A stretch of DNA of 45,620 nucleotides, from NCBI GenBank assembly GCA_023404095.1, contig JAEYDD010000031.1:1-45620 (forward strand). The letters run 5' to 3'. This document shows positions 24,902-33,923 of this stretch, one piece after another (the stretch's first letter is position 1; each line of letters starts with the position of its first letter). Source of the DNA: Pseudomonadota bacterium (GTDB taxonomy: Bacteria; Pseudomonadota; Alphaproteobacteria; Rhizobiales; Rhizobiaceae). The notes beneath the pieces are model-generated. The model was not told the DNA's origin, ran no database searches, and saw only the letters and a program-made list of their open reading frames with translations. Made by a program: the position numbers and the translations under genes.

Positions 24902-26317
24902 TTATTGGCGATACCAAGTCATCTTATACATGCGTATTGTTGTTTGGGATGTATCACCACCAATCACACAAGTTGCAATATAAATATCATATCCAGTATC
25001 TGTAGGCACAATGGCAGTAGTCAAATCACCCCAAGAGTTATAACTTGTAGCATAAGGAGACCATTCACCCCTGAATAAACAGAACTTATCATAACCTGCA
25101 TCATCAGGTCCCAATTCCATCTTAGACGGGTCGGTAATATCATAAACACTCAATGTAGAAACGCCACCAGACCAAGTGTCCGCTTGCTGGTCGTTCAACG
25201 CTAAATAAGTCTCGTTTTCAATATTGAACACATTAAATCCTAAGATGCGATACTCGTGATTGTCTTGATTCAAAGACGTAATTTCATAAGCCGGAGTAAA
25301 CATACTAAATTTAGCTTTATAAGCAGCGTCATCGCCGGTAGCGCCAGAATAGCGATTATAAGCAATATAATGCTTAGAATCATCTTCAAGAGTTGCACGT
25401 TGTATCATTGGAGCGCTGGTCCAATCGCCACCAGCAGGGCCATAACGAAGTACATTCGGTTTTGCATCAGGAGTTACCAATTGACCATCCTCCAATTTCC
25501 AATAATAAATTTCCATATTATGAGGACACATACCATAAATATAAGCTACTCCTTTAGTTACATCCCCCTTCACACTCATGTTATAACCCAAATCATCGGG
25601 ACATCCTGCATCAGCTGTCCAATTCAATAGATTAATATGTTCTTGAGTCTCCTCTGAATAGTAATAGACCATAAATCCTGCACCATAAACATTTTCACGG
25701 TTTGTAATCAAATGACCGGCATCATCTGTACGAGCTCTCATCATAAAGGTACTTGCTGCAGGGATTTCCTTCACAAACTCACCGCTATTTCTATCATACA
25801 ATTTAATAGGAGCATTGTACTCTTGAATAGCCAAGTAGTTCTGATAGAAAGCCAAACCGGTAGTATTAGATGACATATTCAGTAAAGCGGCATTTTTCTC
25901 CCATAATTTAGCATATTTAGTCTTCGGAGGAGTAGGCACTACACGAATCGTGTTATGATGCTTATTTCCCAATGCATCCACTACCGTTATAGGATAAGGA
26001 TTTGTAAAATCCATCTCACCACCAACCGCAGGAGTAACATAACAATTGTGTTCTACATTCACCATGCAGATAAGACGTGTTAGATCCAACGGGGTTTCAT
26101 CTGTCGTAGGTACCTTAACAATAATCTCTTCATTTTCTTCATAAGGTCCAGTCTTGGTGGCTGCAAATTTCGATGGATTTCCCGGAATCTGTATGGTAAC
26201 ACTCATCAGTCCGTTCACTTGAGCAGTACGGCCTGTTTCATAATCAGGAGACTCACACGATGCCAATGTAGCCCAACACAAACAAGCGATTACTGATAAT
26301 TTACTTAATATTTTCAT
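24902..26317 (-). CDS. DUF5018 lipoprotein (surface glycan-binding candidate)
   Basis: This 471-residue lipoprotein has signal MKILSKLSVIACLCWATLASC, lipobox LASC. The N-terminal ~120 residues look like the DUF5018 beta-sandwich (VTIQIPGNPSKFAATKTGPY...VPTPP). The rest is a repetitive beta-rich, probably propeller-like domain with many aromatic residues (YRQ end). Genes at this position, directly behind susD, usually encode a surface glycan-binding protein that delivers substrate to SusCD. It is therefore likely outer-membrane and surface-exposed. There is no enzymatic motif. The sequence is specific to its substrate family and I cannot predict the ligand. Confidence 0.8.
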   Translation of the reverse strand: MKILSKLSVIACLCWATLASCESPDYETGRTAQVNGLMSVTIQIPGNPSKFAATKTGPYEENEEIIVKVPTTDETPLDLTRLICMVNVEHNCYVTPAVGGEMDFTNPYPITVVDALGNKHHNTIRVVPTPPKTKYAKLWEKNAALLNMSSNTTGLAFYQNYLAIQEYNAPIKLYDRNSGEFVKEIPAASTFMMRARTDDAGHLITNRENVYGAGFMVYYYSEETQEHINLLNWTADAGCPDDLGYNMSVKGDVTKGVAYIYGMCPHNMEIYYWKLEDGQLVTPDAKPNVLRYGPAGGDWTSAPMIQRATLEDDSKHYIAYNRYSGATGDDAAYKAKFSMFTPAYEITSLNQDNHEYRILGFNVFNIENETYLALNDQQADTWSGGVSTLSVYDITDPSKMELGPDDAGYDKFCLFRGEWSPYATSYNSWGDLTTAIVPTDTGYDIYIATCVIGGDTSQTTIRMYKMTWYRQ

Positions 26318-26366
26318 GGTTAATTTTTATTTTCAAGTTAATACATTCAGCAAATAAATTGATTTT

Positions 26367-27956
26367 TTACTTCCATTCATCAAACTGTTGAACTGCTTCA
26401 TTCTGTTCTATTTCACCAAGGGGTATAGGGAATCTGGCATAACGTTCTTCCCAAACACGGGTCTTGCCGCCATCAATATCTACAACTTCGTATGTAAATT
26501 CATTATCACCGACCTTAATCGGCTTCACTCCATGCATACTTGTACCGTTCAGTACAGTAGATGCCAACCCCCAACGGCGAAGATCCCAAAAACGATGGCC
26601 TTCAAAAGCCAGTTCAATCTTTCTCTCATGGCGAAGTAATTTCATGAATTCTGTTTGGGTAGCAGCCGTTAAATCCTTAGTAAAACCAGCTCTTCTCCTG
26701 ACCTGATTTAAAGCATCTAAAGCCTCCGGCAACTTATCCTGCATCGCCATGGCCTCTGCATAAATTAACAGCACTTCAGCATAACGCATATAATAATAAG
26801 TCAAATCTCCCTGACCAGTAAAACTCGTGCCTTTGGGTTGAATGGCTTCTTTCATCAACTTACGCATGTAGTAGCCTGTACTGGTAGTACCTCCTCCCAA
26901 GCCAAAACCATCCTTACTACCCTCATAAGTATATAAAGTTTCCCCTTTCCATTGACAACCGTTATACAAGATTGTTGCATAAAAACGCGGCTCACGCCCT
27001 TCATAAGGATTAGCAGCCATCTCAGGATTATCCCAATCAAATTCACTACCATCAGCCATTTGATAAGAAGAAACCAAATCTTCTGTAGGAGAAATCTCAG
27101 CATAACCACCATCACTTGGCGGACAATAGAAATAATCAAAAGAATAAGTGAACTTATCCTTCAGATATCCGAATTCTATGACACTTTCTTTATTTTCAAC
27201 CGGCACCAAACGCGAATTGGTAAACAGTTTACCGTAATCTTCATATAGCTCATAATCTTGGTTCATTACCTGAGCTGCTGCATCAGAAGCTTCTTTCCAA
27301 CGTTCAGCATATAACATAGCACGAGCCAACATACCATAAGCAGCACCACTGCTCAAGCATCCCAATTCCACTTTATCTTTTGTAGGCAAATGTTCGGCGG
27401 CAAACTTCAAATCCTCATAAATAAAATCCCAACCTTCTTGAGAAGAACAAAGCGGATGATTTTTCTCACCTAACACAGGAAGTTGTCTATAGATTATATA
27501 TTGCCCACCATAGCATTTAGCTAAATTAAAACAAGTTACACCACGGAAAAAGCGGACTTGTGCTTCAGCAAGTGTAGCAATCGAGTCTGAAAAATTAGTT
27601 CGATTCTTTTCTAGATTCTCCAAAAAACGAGTCAAAGACAATTGTGAGGAGTGGCTCCCCCCCCAAGTATCAAACATATTACTAGTAGTTGTTATAGGCA
27701 TCGAACCAAAAACGAATTGATTATAATCAGATACAGGATTATTCTGCTTCAACATATCAGTACAAGCTTCACCTCCAAGTCCATAATAACCACCCACCAA
27801 TGAATAATAACCATTGATATAAGTAATCAAGTTAGATTCATTCGACCAAATAATATCAGAAGGATATGAAGATGTTAATGTTGGATCAATATCACAACTA
27901 CCCAATATGAAACAAGTAGAAGTGAATACCGTTAATATTTTCTTTATAGATTTCAT
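26367..27956 (-). CDS. SusD/RagB-family outer-membrane lipoprotein
   Basis: This 529-residue glycan-binding partner of SusC has lipobox FILGSC at the signal end. SusD/RagB features include the TPR-like helical core (ATLAEAQVRFFRGVTCFNLAKCYG, here split as ATLAEAQVRFFRG and VTCFNLAKCYG), YYMRYAEVLLIYAEA and the C-terminal HERKIELAFEGHRFWDLRRW, broken as HERKIELAFEG and HRFWDLRRW. These are diagnostic. It sits 12 bp after susC, the standard pairing, and would act as a lid on the transporter at the cell surface. Confidence 0.97.
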   Translation of the reverse strand: MKSIKKILTVFTSTCFILGSCDIDPTLTSSYPSDIIWSNESNLITYINGYYSLVGGYYGLGGEACTDMLKQNNPVSDYNQFVFGSMPITTTSNMFDTWGGSHSSQLSLTRFLENLEKNRTNFSDSIATLAEAQVRFFRGVTCFNLAKCYGGQYIIYRQLPVLGEKNHPLCSSQEGWDFIYEDLKFAAEHLPTKDKVELGCLSSGAAYGMLARAMLYAERWKEASDAAAQVMNQDYELYEDYGKLFTNSRLVPVENKESVIEFGYLKDKFTYSFDYFYCPPSDGGYAEISPTEDLVSSYQMADGSEFDWDNPEMAANPYEGREPRFYATILYNGCQWKGETLYTYEGSKDGFGLGGGTTSTGYYMRKLMKEAIQPKGTSFTGQGDLTYYYMRYAEVLLIYAEAMAMQDKLPEALDALNQVRRRAGFTKDLTAATQTEFMKLLRHERKIELAFEGHRFWDLRRWGLASTVLNGTSMHGVKPIKVGDNEFTYEVVDIDGGKTRVWEERYARFPIPLGEIEQNEAVQQFDEWK

Positions 27957-27968
27957 CTGATTAAATTT

Positions 27969-30900
27969 TTAGAAAGTAATGTTTAAACCAAATTCATAAG
28001 TACGCTGCTGAGGATAATATCCTTGATTTACTCCAGGCATTTCCGGATCCATATAATCCAGTCCACAAATAGTCAGCAAATTACCACCACTCACATAAGC
28101 ACGAATAGTTCTAAATCCAGCCTTTTCCGTCAATTTCTTAGGAAGTGTATAACCTAACTGAACTGATTTCAAACGTAAATATGTACCATCTTTTACCCAC
28201 CAAGAAGAGAATTTTCCACCATTATCGCGAGCCTCAATCCCTAAACGAGGAAATTTTGCATTGGGATTATCAGGACGCCAAGAGCCTTCCACCAAATAAT
28301 AAGGGGTATTTCCATCAGCATAAAACGGACGGGTATAGAACGTATCGTCACGAATTCCACTATCATAAATACCGCATAAATTCACATCGAACATAGCAGC
28401 TCCCTGCCAGAACATACTGAAATCAAATCCCTTCCATTCAGCTCCTAAATTTAATCCAAATACCATTTCCGGAATACTACTACGACCAATGGGTACCATA
28501 TCTTGATCCCAAGTAATCTTTCCATCACCGTTAATGTCTTTCAATTTAATATCACCTGGTTTTGTATTTGTAGACCCTTCAAACAAAGCGCTGTGAGCTA
28601 TTTCTTCTTCCGATTGAAATAATCCTTCTGCAACGAATCCCAAATAGCGTCCCATACTTTGCCCTGTAGCACGTTTATAAATCGGCACATTAGCATCTTC
28701 TGTAACTTTCAAGATTTTGTTACGAGCCCATGACAAGTTGCCTCGTACATGATAATTAAAATCTCGAATTTTATTATGGTGCGTCAATACCAATTCAAAA
28801 CCACGATTGTCATGTGAACCATAGTTAATATATCCCGGGAAGTAACTGCCTAAAGAAGGTGGAAATTTCCCAGACTGACCTTCCAGAGAACGAGTGGTCT
28901 TCATGTAGAATACATCCAATTCAAGCCCCAATAGGCCATTCCACATATTAGACTCAACACCAATATTATAGGTATCAGTCAATTGCCATTTCAAATCCGG
29001 ACAAATAGGCCCACTCATACCTATATCTTTCAAAGCATTAGTACCAAATACGACTACGGGGTCAGCAGATAAGGTTGCTGTAGAAAAATAAGTCATAGTG
29101 CTCTCAATAGCACGATCACTACCTAAACGTCCTATAGAAGCACGAATCTTTAAATTATCCATAAAAGGAACGGCTTCTTTAAAGAAATCTTCTTGAGAAA
29201 TTCGCCAACCGACAGAAACGGCAGGGAAAAAGCCCCAACGGTTATGAGCCGGAAGTGCAGTAGAAGCATCCACACGTCCTGTAAACTCAAGCAGATACTT
29301 TTCATCATAAGCATAATTAAAACGCATAACATAGCCTGCACGTTTGTCATTACTATGACTGCCCTTGACTAAATTTTCGCTGACTTTCAAACCGTAACTC
29401 ATATCCATTATATCTGTAATCGGAAAATCCTCCCGTCCAGCAGATATTCCTTCATAATCTTCTCTGGCATATTCATACAAGAACAAACCTGAGACATCGT
29501 GCTTACCAAATTTATTAGCATATTCAATGGTAGGTCTTATCGTATAACGCTGCTGGGAACCGTACCAGTGTGAGACAGATGCCATTGAACAGATACGCCC
29601 TTTTTCAACATTACCCTGATGTGTCGTTTGATTCCAAGAATAAACATTATACGGTGTCATTGCAGCTTTCCTCATTGAATGACTCTTCAAAAAAGCAGCA
29701 TCCAATTTTGCTGAAAGCCCCTTGATAGGCAACTTATAACATAAAGAAATATCACCTTGAAACTTAGTAGTCTTACTTGATTGATATCCAGACAAGTCTC
29801 TGGCACCTAAAGGGTTATTATTACCATTACCTGCTGTATTTTGACTTGCTATAGGCATACCGTCTTTGGTATAAGGCCTCAAATAAGGATAAGACAACAT
29901 CGCTTGTTGGAATACTCCCGCATAAGCATTCGGACCAACAGAAGCACCCGGTGAACGCTGGTCATCTACAAACCCAGATAAATTCAAAGAAAAATCAATA
30001 TTATTAGTTACCTTAGCATCCAAGTTTGAACGGAAATTATACTTATCATAAGATGTGTTTTCGACAATACCTTCCTGATTATAAGCTCCCAAAGAAGCAA
30101 AGAACTTGATACGCTCATTACCACCAGAAACAGAAACCGTATTCGTATATGTAGGAGCTACATTTTTAAAAAGCAAATCAAACCAGTCTGTATTACCATA
30201 GATCTCTTCATCCTCTCCAGGATTATTTATACGTTCAATATCTTCGGGAGAAAAACGTAAATTCTCCTCAGCTACACCATCCATCAACTGAGCTTTATTA
30301 TACCAATAGGCATAATCCGGACCATTCAAAAATTTCGGAAAATTAGTATTCTGGCTCAACGTAACGGAAGAATTCAACGTTACAGTCGGTTTTTGTACAG
30401 TACCACGTTTTGTCGTTACCAAAATTACACCGGCAGCAGCACGTACGCCATACACGGCAGCAGCTGTGGCATCCTTCAAAATAGTAACTGATTCTACTTC
30501 ATCTGGAGAAAAAGAGGGAAAATAATCTTGTATCACACCATCCACTACTACCAAAGCGTTACCGTCACCAGCACCTGTACCACGAATATAAAGATTTGAA
30601 CCATCCTGCCCAGGCTGTCCACTGCTTTGTTTAGCAATCAACCCCGGAATACGTCCAGCTAACATATTAGAAAGTGTCCCGCTTGGAGCCTTCTTCAACT
30701 CTTTGTTACCCACTTGAGCAATAGAACCTGTTACACTGATTTTTTTCTGTGTGCCATAGCCTACTACCACCACTTCATCCAACAATTCGGAATCCTCTTT
30801 CAAAACCACTTTCAAAAGCTTTCTATCTTTCAGAGCAATCTTTTGAGTAGTATATCCTACATAAGAAAAGGTTAATGACACTTTAGTATTGGGCACAGTA

Positions 30901-31085
30901 ATCGTAAAATGACCATCCACATCTGTCACTGCACCAGTCTTGCGATTCTCTGTAAAAACAGATACACCTATCAACGGATTATCCATCTCGTCGAACACAC
31001 TACCCTCTACCTTCACTTGGGCACTTGCACCTAAACTTACCAAAGTGAACAACAAGAACAGCCAACAAAAATACTTGTTTTTCAT
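27969..31085 (-). CDS. SusC/RagA-family TonB-dependent transporter
   Basis: This 1038-residue outer-membrane transporter imports oligosaccharides using TonB energy. Signal peptide MKNKYFCWLFLLFTLVSLGASA is followed by a CarboxypepD_reg-like domain (VEGSVFDEMDNPLIGVSV), the TonB-box-like region DEVVVVGYGTQKK, the plug (VDGVIQDYFPSFSPDEVESV, ATAAAVYGVRAAAGVI) and a 22-strand barrel ending GLNITF. It follows the AGE epimerase gene by 38 bp. No N-terminal STN domain is present, so signalling through an anti-sigma factor is unlikely, in line with the ROK regulator being the controller. Confidence 0.97.
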   Translation of the reverse strand: MKNKYFCWLFLLFTLVSLGASAQVKVEGSVFDEMDNPLIGVSVFTENRKTGAVTDVDGHFTITVPNTKVSLTFSYVGYTTQKIALKDRKLLKVVLKEDSELLDEVVVVGYGTQKKISVTGSIAQVGNKELKKAPSGTLSNMLAGRIPGLIAKQSSGQPGQDGSNLYIRGTGAGDGNALVVVDGVIQDYFPSFSPDEVESVTILKDATAAAVYGVRAAAGVILVTTKRGTVQKPTVTLNSSVTLSQNTNFPKFLNGPDYAYWYNKAQLMDGVAEENLRFSPEDIERINNPGEDEEIYGNTDWFDLLFKNVAPTYTNTVSVSGGNERIKFFASLGAYNQEGIVENTSYDKYNFRSNLDAKVTNNIDFSLNLSGFVDDQRSPGASVGPNAYAGVFQQAMLSYPYLRPYTKDGMPIASQNTAGNGNNNPLGARDLSGYQSSKTTKFQGDISLCYKLPIKGLSAKLDAAFLKSHSMRKAAMTPYNVYSWNQTTHQGNVEKGRICSMASVSHWYGSQQRYTIRPTIEYANKFGKHDVSGLFLYEYAREDYEGISAGREDFPITDIMDMSYGLKVSENLVKGSHSNDKRAGYVMRFNYAYDEKYLLEFTGRVDASTALPAHNRWGFFPAVSVGWRISQEDFFKEAVPFMDNLKIRASIGRLGSDRAIESTMTYFSTATLSADPVVVFGTNALKDIGMSGPICPDLKWQLTDTYNIGVESNMWNGLLGLELDVFYMKTTRSLEGQSGKFPPSLGSYFPGYINYGSHDNRGFELVLTHHNKIRDFNYHVRGNLSWARNKILKVTEDANVPIYKRATGQSMGRYLGFVAEGLFQSEEEIAHSALFEGSTNTKPGDIKLKDINGDGKITWDQDMVPIGRSSIPEMVFGLNLGAEWKGFDFSMFWQGAAMFDVNLCGIYDSGIRDDTFYTRPFYADGNTPYYLVEGSWRPDNPNAKFPRLGIEARDNGGKFSSWWVKDGTYLRLKSVQLGYTLPKKLTEKAGFRTIRAYVSGGNLLTICGLDYMDPEMPGVNQGYYPQQRTYEFGLNITF

Positions 31086-31123
31086 TTTAACTAGAATTTA
31101 AAATCGAACAATTGAATTAGTTT

Positions 31124-32308
31124 TTAATATTGTTTATCCAGAACAATCTCTTCCAAGGTCTTCCAGCATTGATAGAGCCCTCTGGGAACATGGAAACAAC
31201 CTTTCCACTTGCCACCCTTCAAAGGCAACAGAACTTCACCTCTACGATTCAAATAGCCAAACCATTCCGGATATTCTTGATCCTTGAAATGCGTCCATAC
31301 ATAACCATGTACTTTTTCAAACCACTCCAAACATTTTTCGTCTCCGGTCAACCGATAGCCTTTAAGCAATGAAATCAGCGTCTCTATATGCACCCACCAG
31401 AGTTTCTGATCCCACTCCAATTGCTGGGGAGGGAATCCCTTGCGATCCATAAAATAATAGATACCGCCAAATTCATTATCCCAACCATATTCCAACATCT
31501 TCAAAGCCGTGTTCTTAGCCTTCATTATCAATTCCGGGCGTTTCAACCGCTTACCCAAATCCATGATAAACCACATGGCTTCAATGGCATGCCCCGGAGT
31601 AACCTGACGTCCTTCAAAACAGTCTACCAAACTATTGTCGCCATTCAGGCTCTCAACAATAATTCCTCCAAGTTCCGGACGCAAGAACACCTCCATCACC
31701 TCGTGAATGCACGTATCCATTGTTTCTACCAAAAAATCCTCGTCAAGCAAATGCTCTATTTCTAATGCCAGGTTACATAGAATCATAGGCAAAGCAAAAC
31801 CTTTAAGGTTTCTTGTTCCCAGATGAAGCTTATTCCATTTTCCTTTCGGATTATCGACTTTCGACAAAACAATGTCAAAAGTCTTTTTAGCTATATCCGC
31901 ATACTCTTGGTTTTCGGTGGCCAAACTCAGTTGCCCGAATGCCATCGTTGCAAAAGTGTATGAAAAGATATTATAAGGCTCTACCAACGGATGTCCTGCA
32001 CGATCCAATGAAAAATACCAGTTGTAATTTCCATCGTGCCCGTATTTCTTCAAGAACTCACCACCCTGAATGGCACAATCAAGCCACTCCTGACGCTTCT
32101 CCACCCTATTGTAAAGCATGGAGAACATCCATACTTCCCGACCTTGCAGCCAGATAAATTTATCCGTGTCGAAAATATTCCCCTCCCGATCCAGACAAGT
32201 AAAATAGCCACCGTATTCGGTGTCTTGGGAATGATCCAACCAAAAAGGAAGAACATTATTCATAAGTTCGTCCTTATACTGATTCGCCAATTTCTTAAGA
32301 TCCATCAT
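31124..32308 (-). CDS. N-acylglucosamine 2-epimerase (AGE) family enzyme
   Basis: This 394-residue (alpha/alpha)6-barrel protein has no signal peptide and so is cytoplasmic. Family motifs are LQGREVWMFSMLYN (54-67), TPGHAIEAMWF, WWVHIET and KGGKWKGCFHVPR (364-376), including the conserved histidines used for proton transfer. AGE enzymes epimerise GlcNAc/ManNAc, or glucose/mannose and cellobiose in related subgroups; the WKGCFHVPR ending is strongest for the renin-binding-protein/AGE type. Combined with ROK kinase and SIS isomerase, it could feed ManNAc or mannose into the amino-sugar route. It lies between two hairpins and immediately before susC, an unusual place for a cytoplasmic enzyme. 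Confidence 0.87.
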   Translation of the reverse strand: MMDLKKLANQYKDELMNNVLPFWLDHSQDTEYGGYFTCLDREGNIFDTDKFIWLQGREVWMFSMLYNRVEKRQEWLDCAIQGGEFLKKYGHDGNYNWYFSLDRAGHPLVEPYNIFSYTFATMAFGQLSLATENQEYADIAKKTFDIVLSKVDNPKGKWNKLHLGTRNLKGFALPMILCNLALEIEHLLDEDFLVETMDTCIHEVMEVFLRPELGGIIVESLNGDNSLVDCFEGRQVTPGHAIEAMWFIMDLGKRLKRPELIMKAKNTALKMLEYGWDNEFGGIYYFMDRKGFPPQQLEWDQKLWWVHIETLISLLKGYRLTGDEKCLEWFEKVHGYVWTHFKDQEYPEWFGYLNRRGEVLLPLKGGKWKGCFHVPRGLYQCWKTLEEIVLDKQY

Positions 32309-32319
32309 CTTCTTTCTTT

Positions 32320-32374
32320 TTTAAAAAGCAGGGCTGGAAACGTTATTTATCCAGCATGCATCTAAACCAGCCCT
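32320..32374 (-). terminator. Hairpin with competing stems between ADP-ribosylglycohydrolase-like and AGE genes
   Basis: On the minus strand AGGGCTGG (32374-32367) can pair with CCAGCCCT (32337-32330), followed by GCTTTTT. A second GCTGG (32355-32351) inside the loop can pair with the same CCAGC. The two folds are mutually exclusive. It may be a weak terminator or an attenuator ahead of the SusCD block. The long loop makes strong termination uncertain. Confidence 0.45.
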
Positions 32375-32385
32375 TTACATTCACA

Positions 32386-33909
32386 TTATTTATCTGTTGT
32401 ATAAGAAATTATATTTCTCACCCAAATATCAGCTCCTTCAACGGGGTTTACCCATTTACAAGTCACTGCATATTTACTATAAGGCTGTACATAATTAAAG
32501 AACAGCTCATGCTTACGGTGATTATACTTCAACGGAAGCTTGCATACTTCAATCAATCTATCATTGAAATAAACCTCCAACTCAGCAACATAATCTTCGG
32601 GCACATTCTCACCTTTCAATTCACCTTCAATTACAGCTCCTACACCTTCAAATTCGAAAGTTGGGAAATCAGCAATCCAATTCTCCACTGCCACTTTCTT
32701 ATCAAGCTTCAAACCTTCGAAACTAATTTCCAGTTGCACTGATTCCGGCTCTTGGAAGTGGATAATCACTTCATCACCTCCAACTTTTCCACCGTTTTTT
32801 TCTATCATTTGTAAAGCGTGCTCAAAACTCAATTCACAACCTTTATTAAAGCTCACCGCATTATTAAAAGGAGTATCCGCGACCACAGTCAACTCTTTTC
32901 TGAATTTCTCGGGAATGCGATTATACCCAATCATTGTTCCCAAAATTCCCCCGGAAGAAGCCGGATTACAATCAGAATCTTGGCCGGCACGTGTAGAAAT
33001 ATCAATCGTCTTCTCAAAATCACCTTGTCCATAAAGCAATCCTAAAATGATATACGCACCATTTACACAAGTTCCAATATTAGCAGGAACTTCTACACAA
33101 CTGGGACAATCAATATCGCTACTTCCCCATTTCTTCTCTATTTCTTCCCAACATTTCTTCCAATCCTTTGGATATTGCTTATACCAGTTGATAACATCAG
33201 TCATACACTCATAGAAAGTAGTCTCTTGAGGGATAGACTTCAACGCTTCTGTCACAACATACTCAACATCATCGCTCACATAAGCCAAAGAGTACATGGC
33301 TGCTACATATACACCACCATACCAGCCATCGCCATACGCCATGATGTGTCCTACACGATCGCAAATTTCAGTAGCACTATTTACCATACCTGGAGCCATG
33401 ATACCTGCAAAATCCGCTTCAATCTGAAAATCCAGACAATTGGCATGGGGATTATTTTTCCAATGCCCGCTGGCAGGAGGAGTCAAGCCATGAAGAAGAT
33501 TGTAACGGGCCATCTGATTGGCATGACACAAAGGGTATTCTTTAGCCAAAAAGGCTGTGGCAAAAGAATCGGCCGGAGCATCCAAACCGCATCTTTCAAA
33601 AGTCTCCACAAAAGTCAGGTCGACATATACATCGTCATAAAGGCCGCCACCACCATCGTACCATTTTTTAATTTCACCCGGTCCCCAAGGCATCACTATC
33701 GAATCCGGAATCATAGTAGACAGATAGCGGAACTCTGTAGGACCTCCATACGTACAGCCGATAACCTGACCGGCCCAAGCACCTTTTACTTTATCAAACA
33801 GAGCATCTTTTGATAGAGTAAGATTCAAATTCTCGTTTTGAGAACCACCACATGAGCATAAAGTTGCCACCAAACAACCACTCAATAAAATTTTTCTAAT
33901 TTTCATCAT
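32386..33909 (-). CDS. Exported ADP-ribosylglycohydrolase-like lipoprotein, copy B
   Basis: I start at the ATG at 33909 (507 residues), which clears the MFS gene and gives a lipoprotein signal ending LVATLCSCG. The ADP-ribosyl_GH domain carries GLYDDVYVDLTF and TRAGQDSDCNPASSGG, the same metal motifs as copy A. Long stretches are identical between the copies (for example SGHWKNNPHA, FQIEADFAGIM, GWYGGVYVAAMYSLAYVSDD). Differences are the lipid anchor here and an insertion SSDIDCPSCVEVPANIG. A C-terminal beta domain is also shared. The two may act at different places, copy B membrane-tethered and copy A soluble. The likely role is cleavage of a ribosyl glycosidic bond in the imported or surface-bound substrate. 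Confidence 0.85.
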   Translation of the reverse strand: MMKIRKILLSGCLVATLCSCGGSQNENLNLTLSKDALFDKVKGAWAGQVIGCTYGGPTEFRYLSTMIPDSIVMPWGPGEIKKWYDGGGGLYDDVYVDLTFVETFERCGLDAPADSFATAFLAKEYPLCHANQMARYNLLHGLTPPASGHWKNNPHANCLDFQIEADFAGIMAPGMVNSATEICDRVGHIMAYGDGWYGGVYVAAMYSLAYVSDDVEYVVTEALKSIPQETTFYECMTDVINWYKQYPKDWKKCWEEIEKKWGSSDIDCPSCVEVPANIGTCVNGAYIILGLLYGQGDFEKTIDISTRAGQDSDCNPASSGGILGTMIGYNRIPEKFRKELTVVADTPFNNAVSFNKGCELSFEHALQMIEKNGGKVGGDEVIIHFQEPESVQLEISFEGLKLDKKVAVENWIADFPTFEFEGVGAVIEGELKGENVPEDYVAELEVYFNDRLIEVCKLPLKYNHRKHELFFNYVQPYSKYAVTCKWVNPVEGADIWVRNIISYTTDK

Positions 33910-33923
33910 ATCTATTATTAAGG

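Noticed and set aside
33175..33813. Plus-strand reading frame of 212 codons
   Set aside because: It is antisense to the conserved catalytic region of ADP-ribosylglycohydrolase-like copy B; the long open frame results from that gene's codon use.
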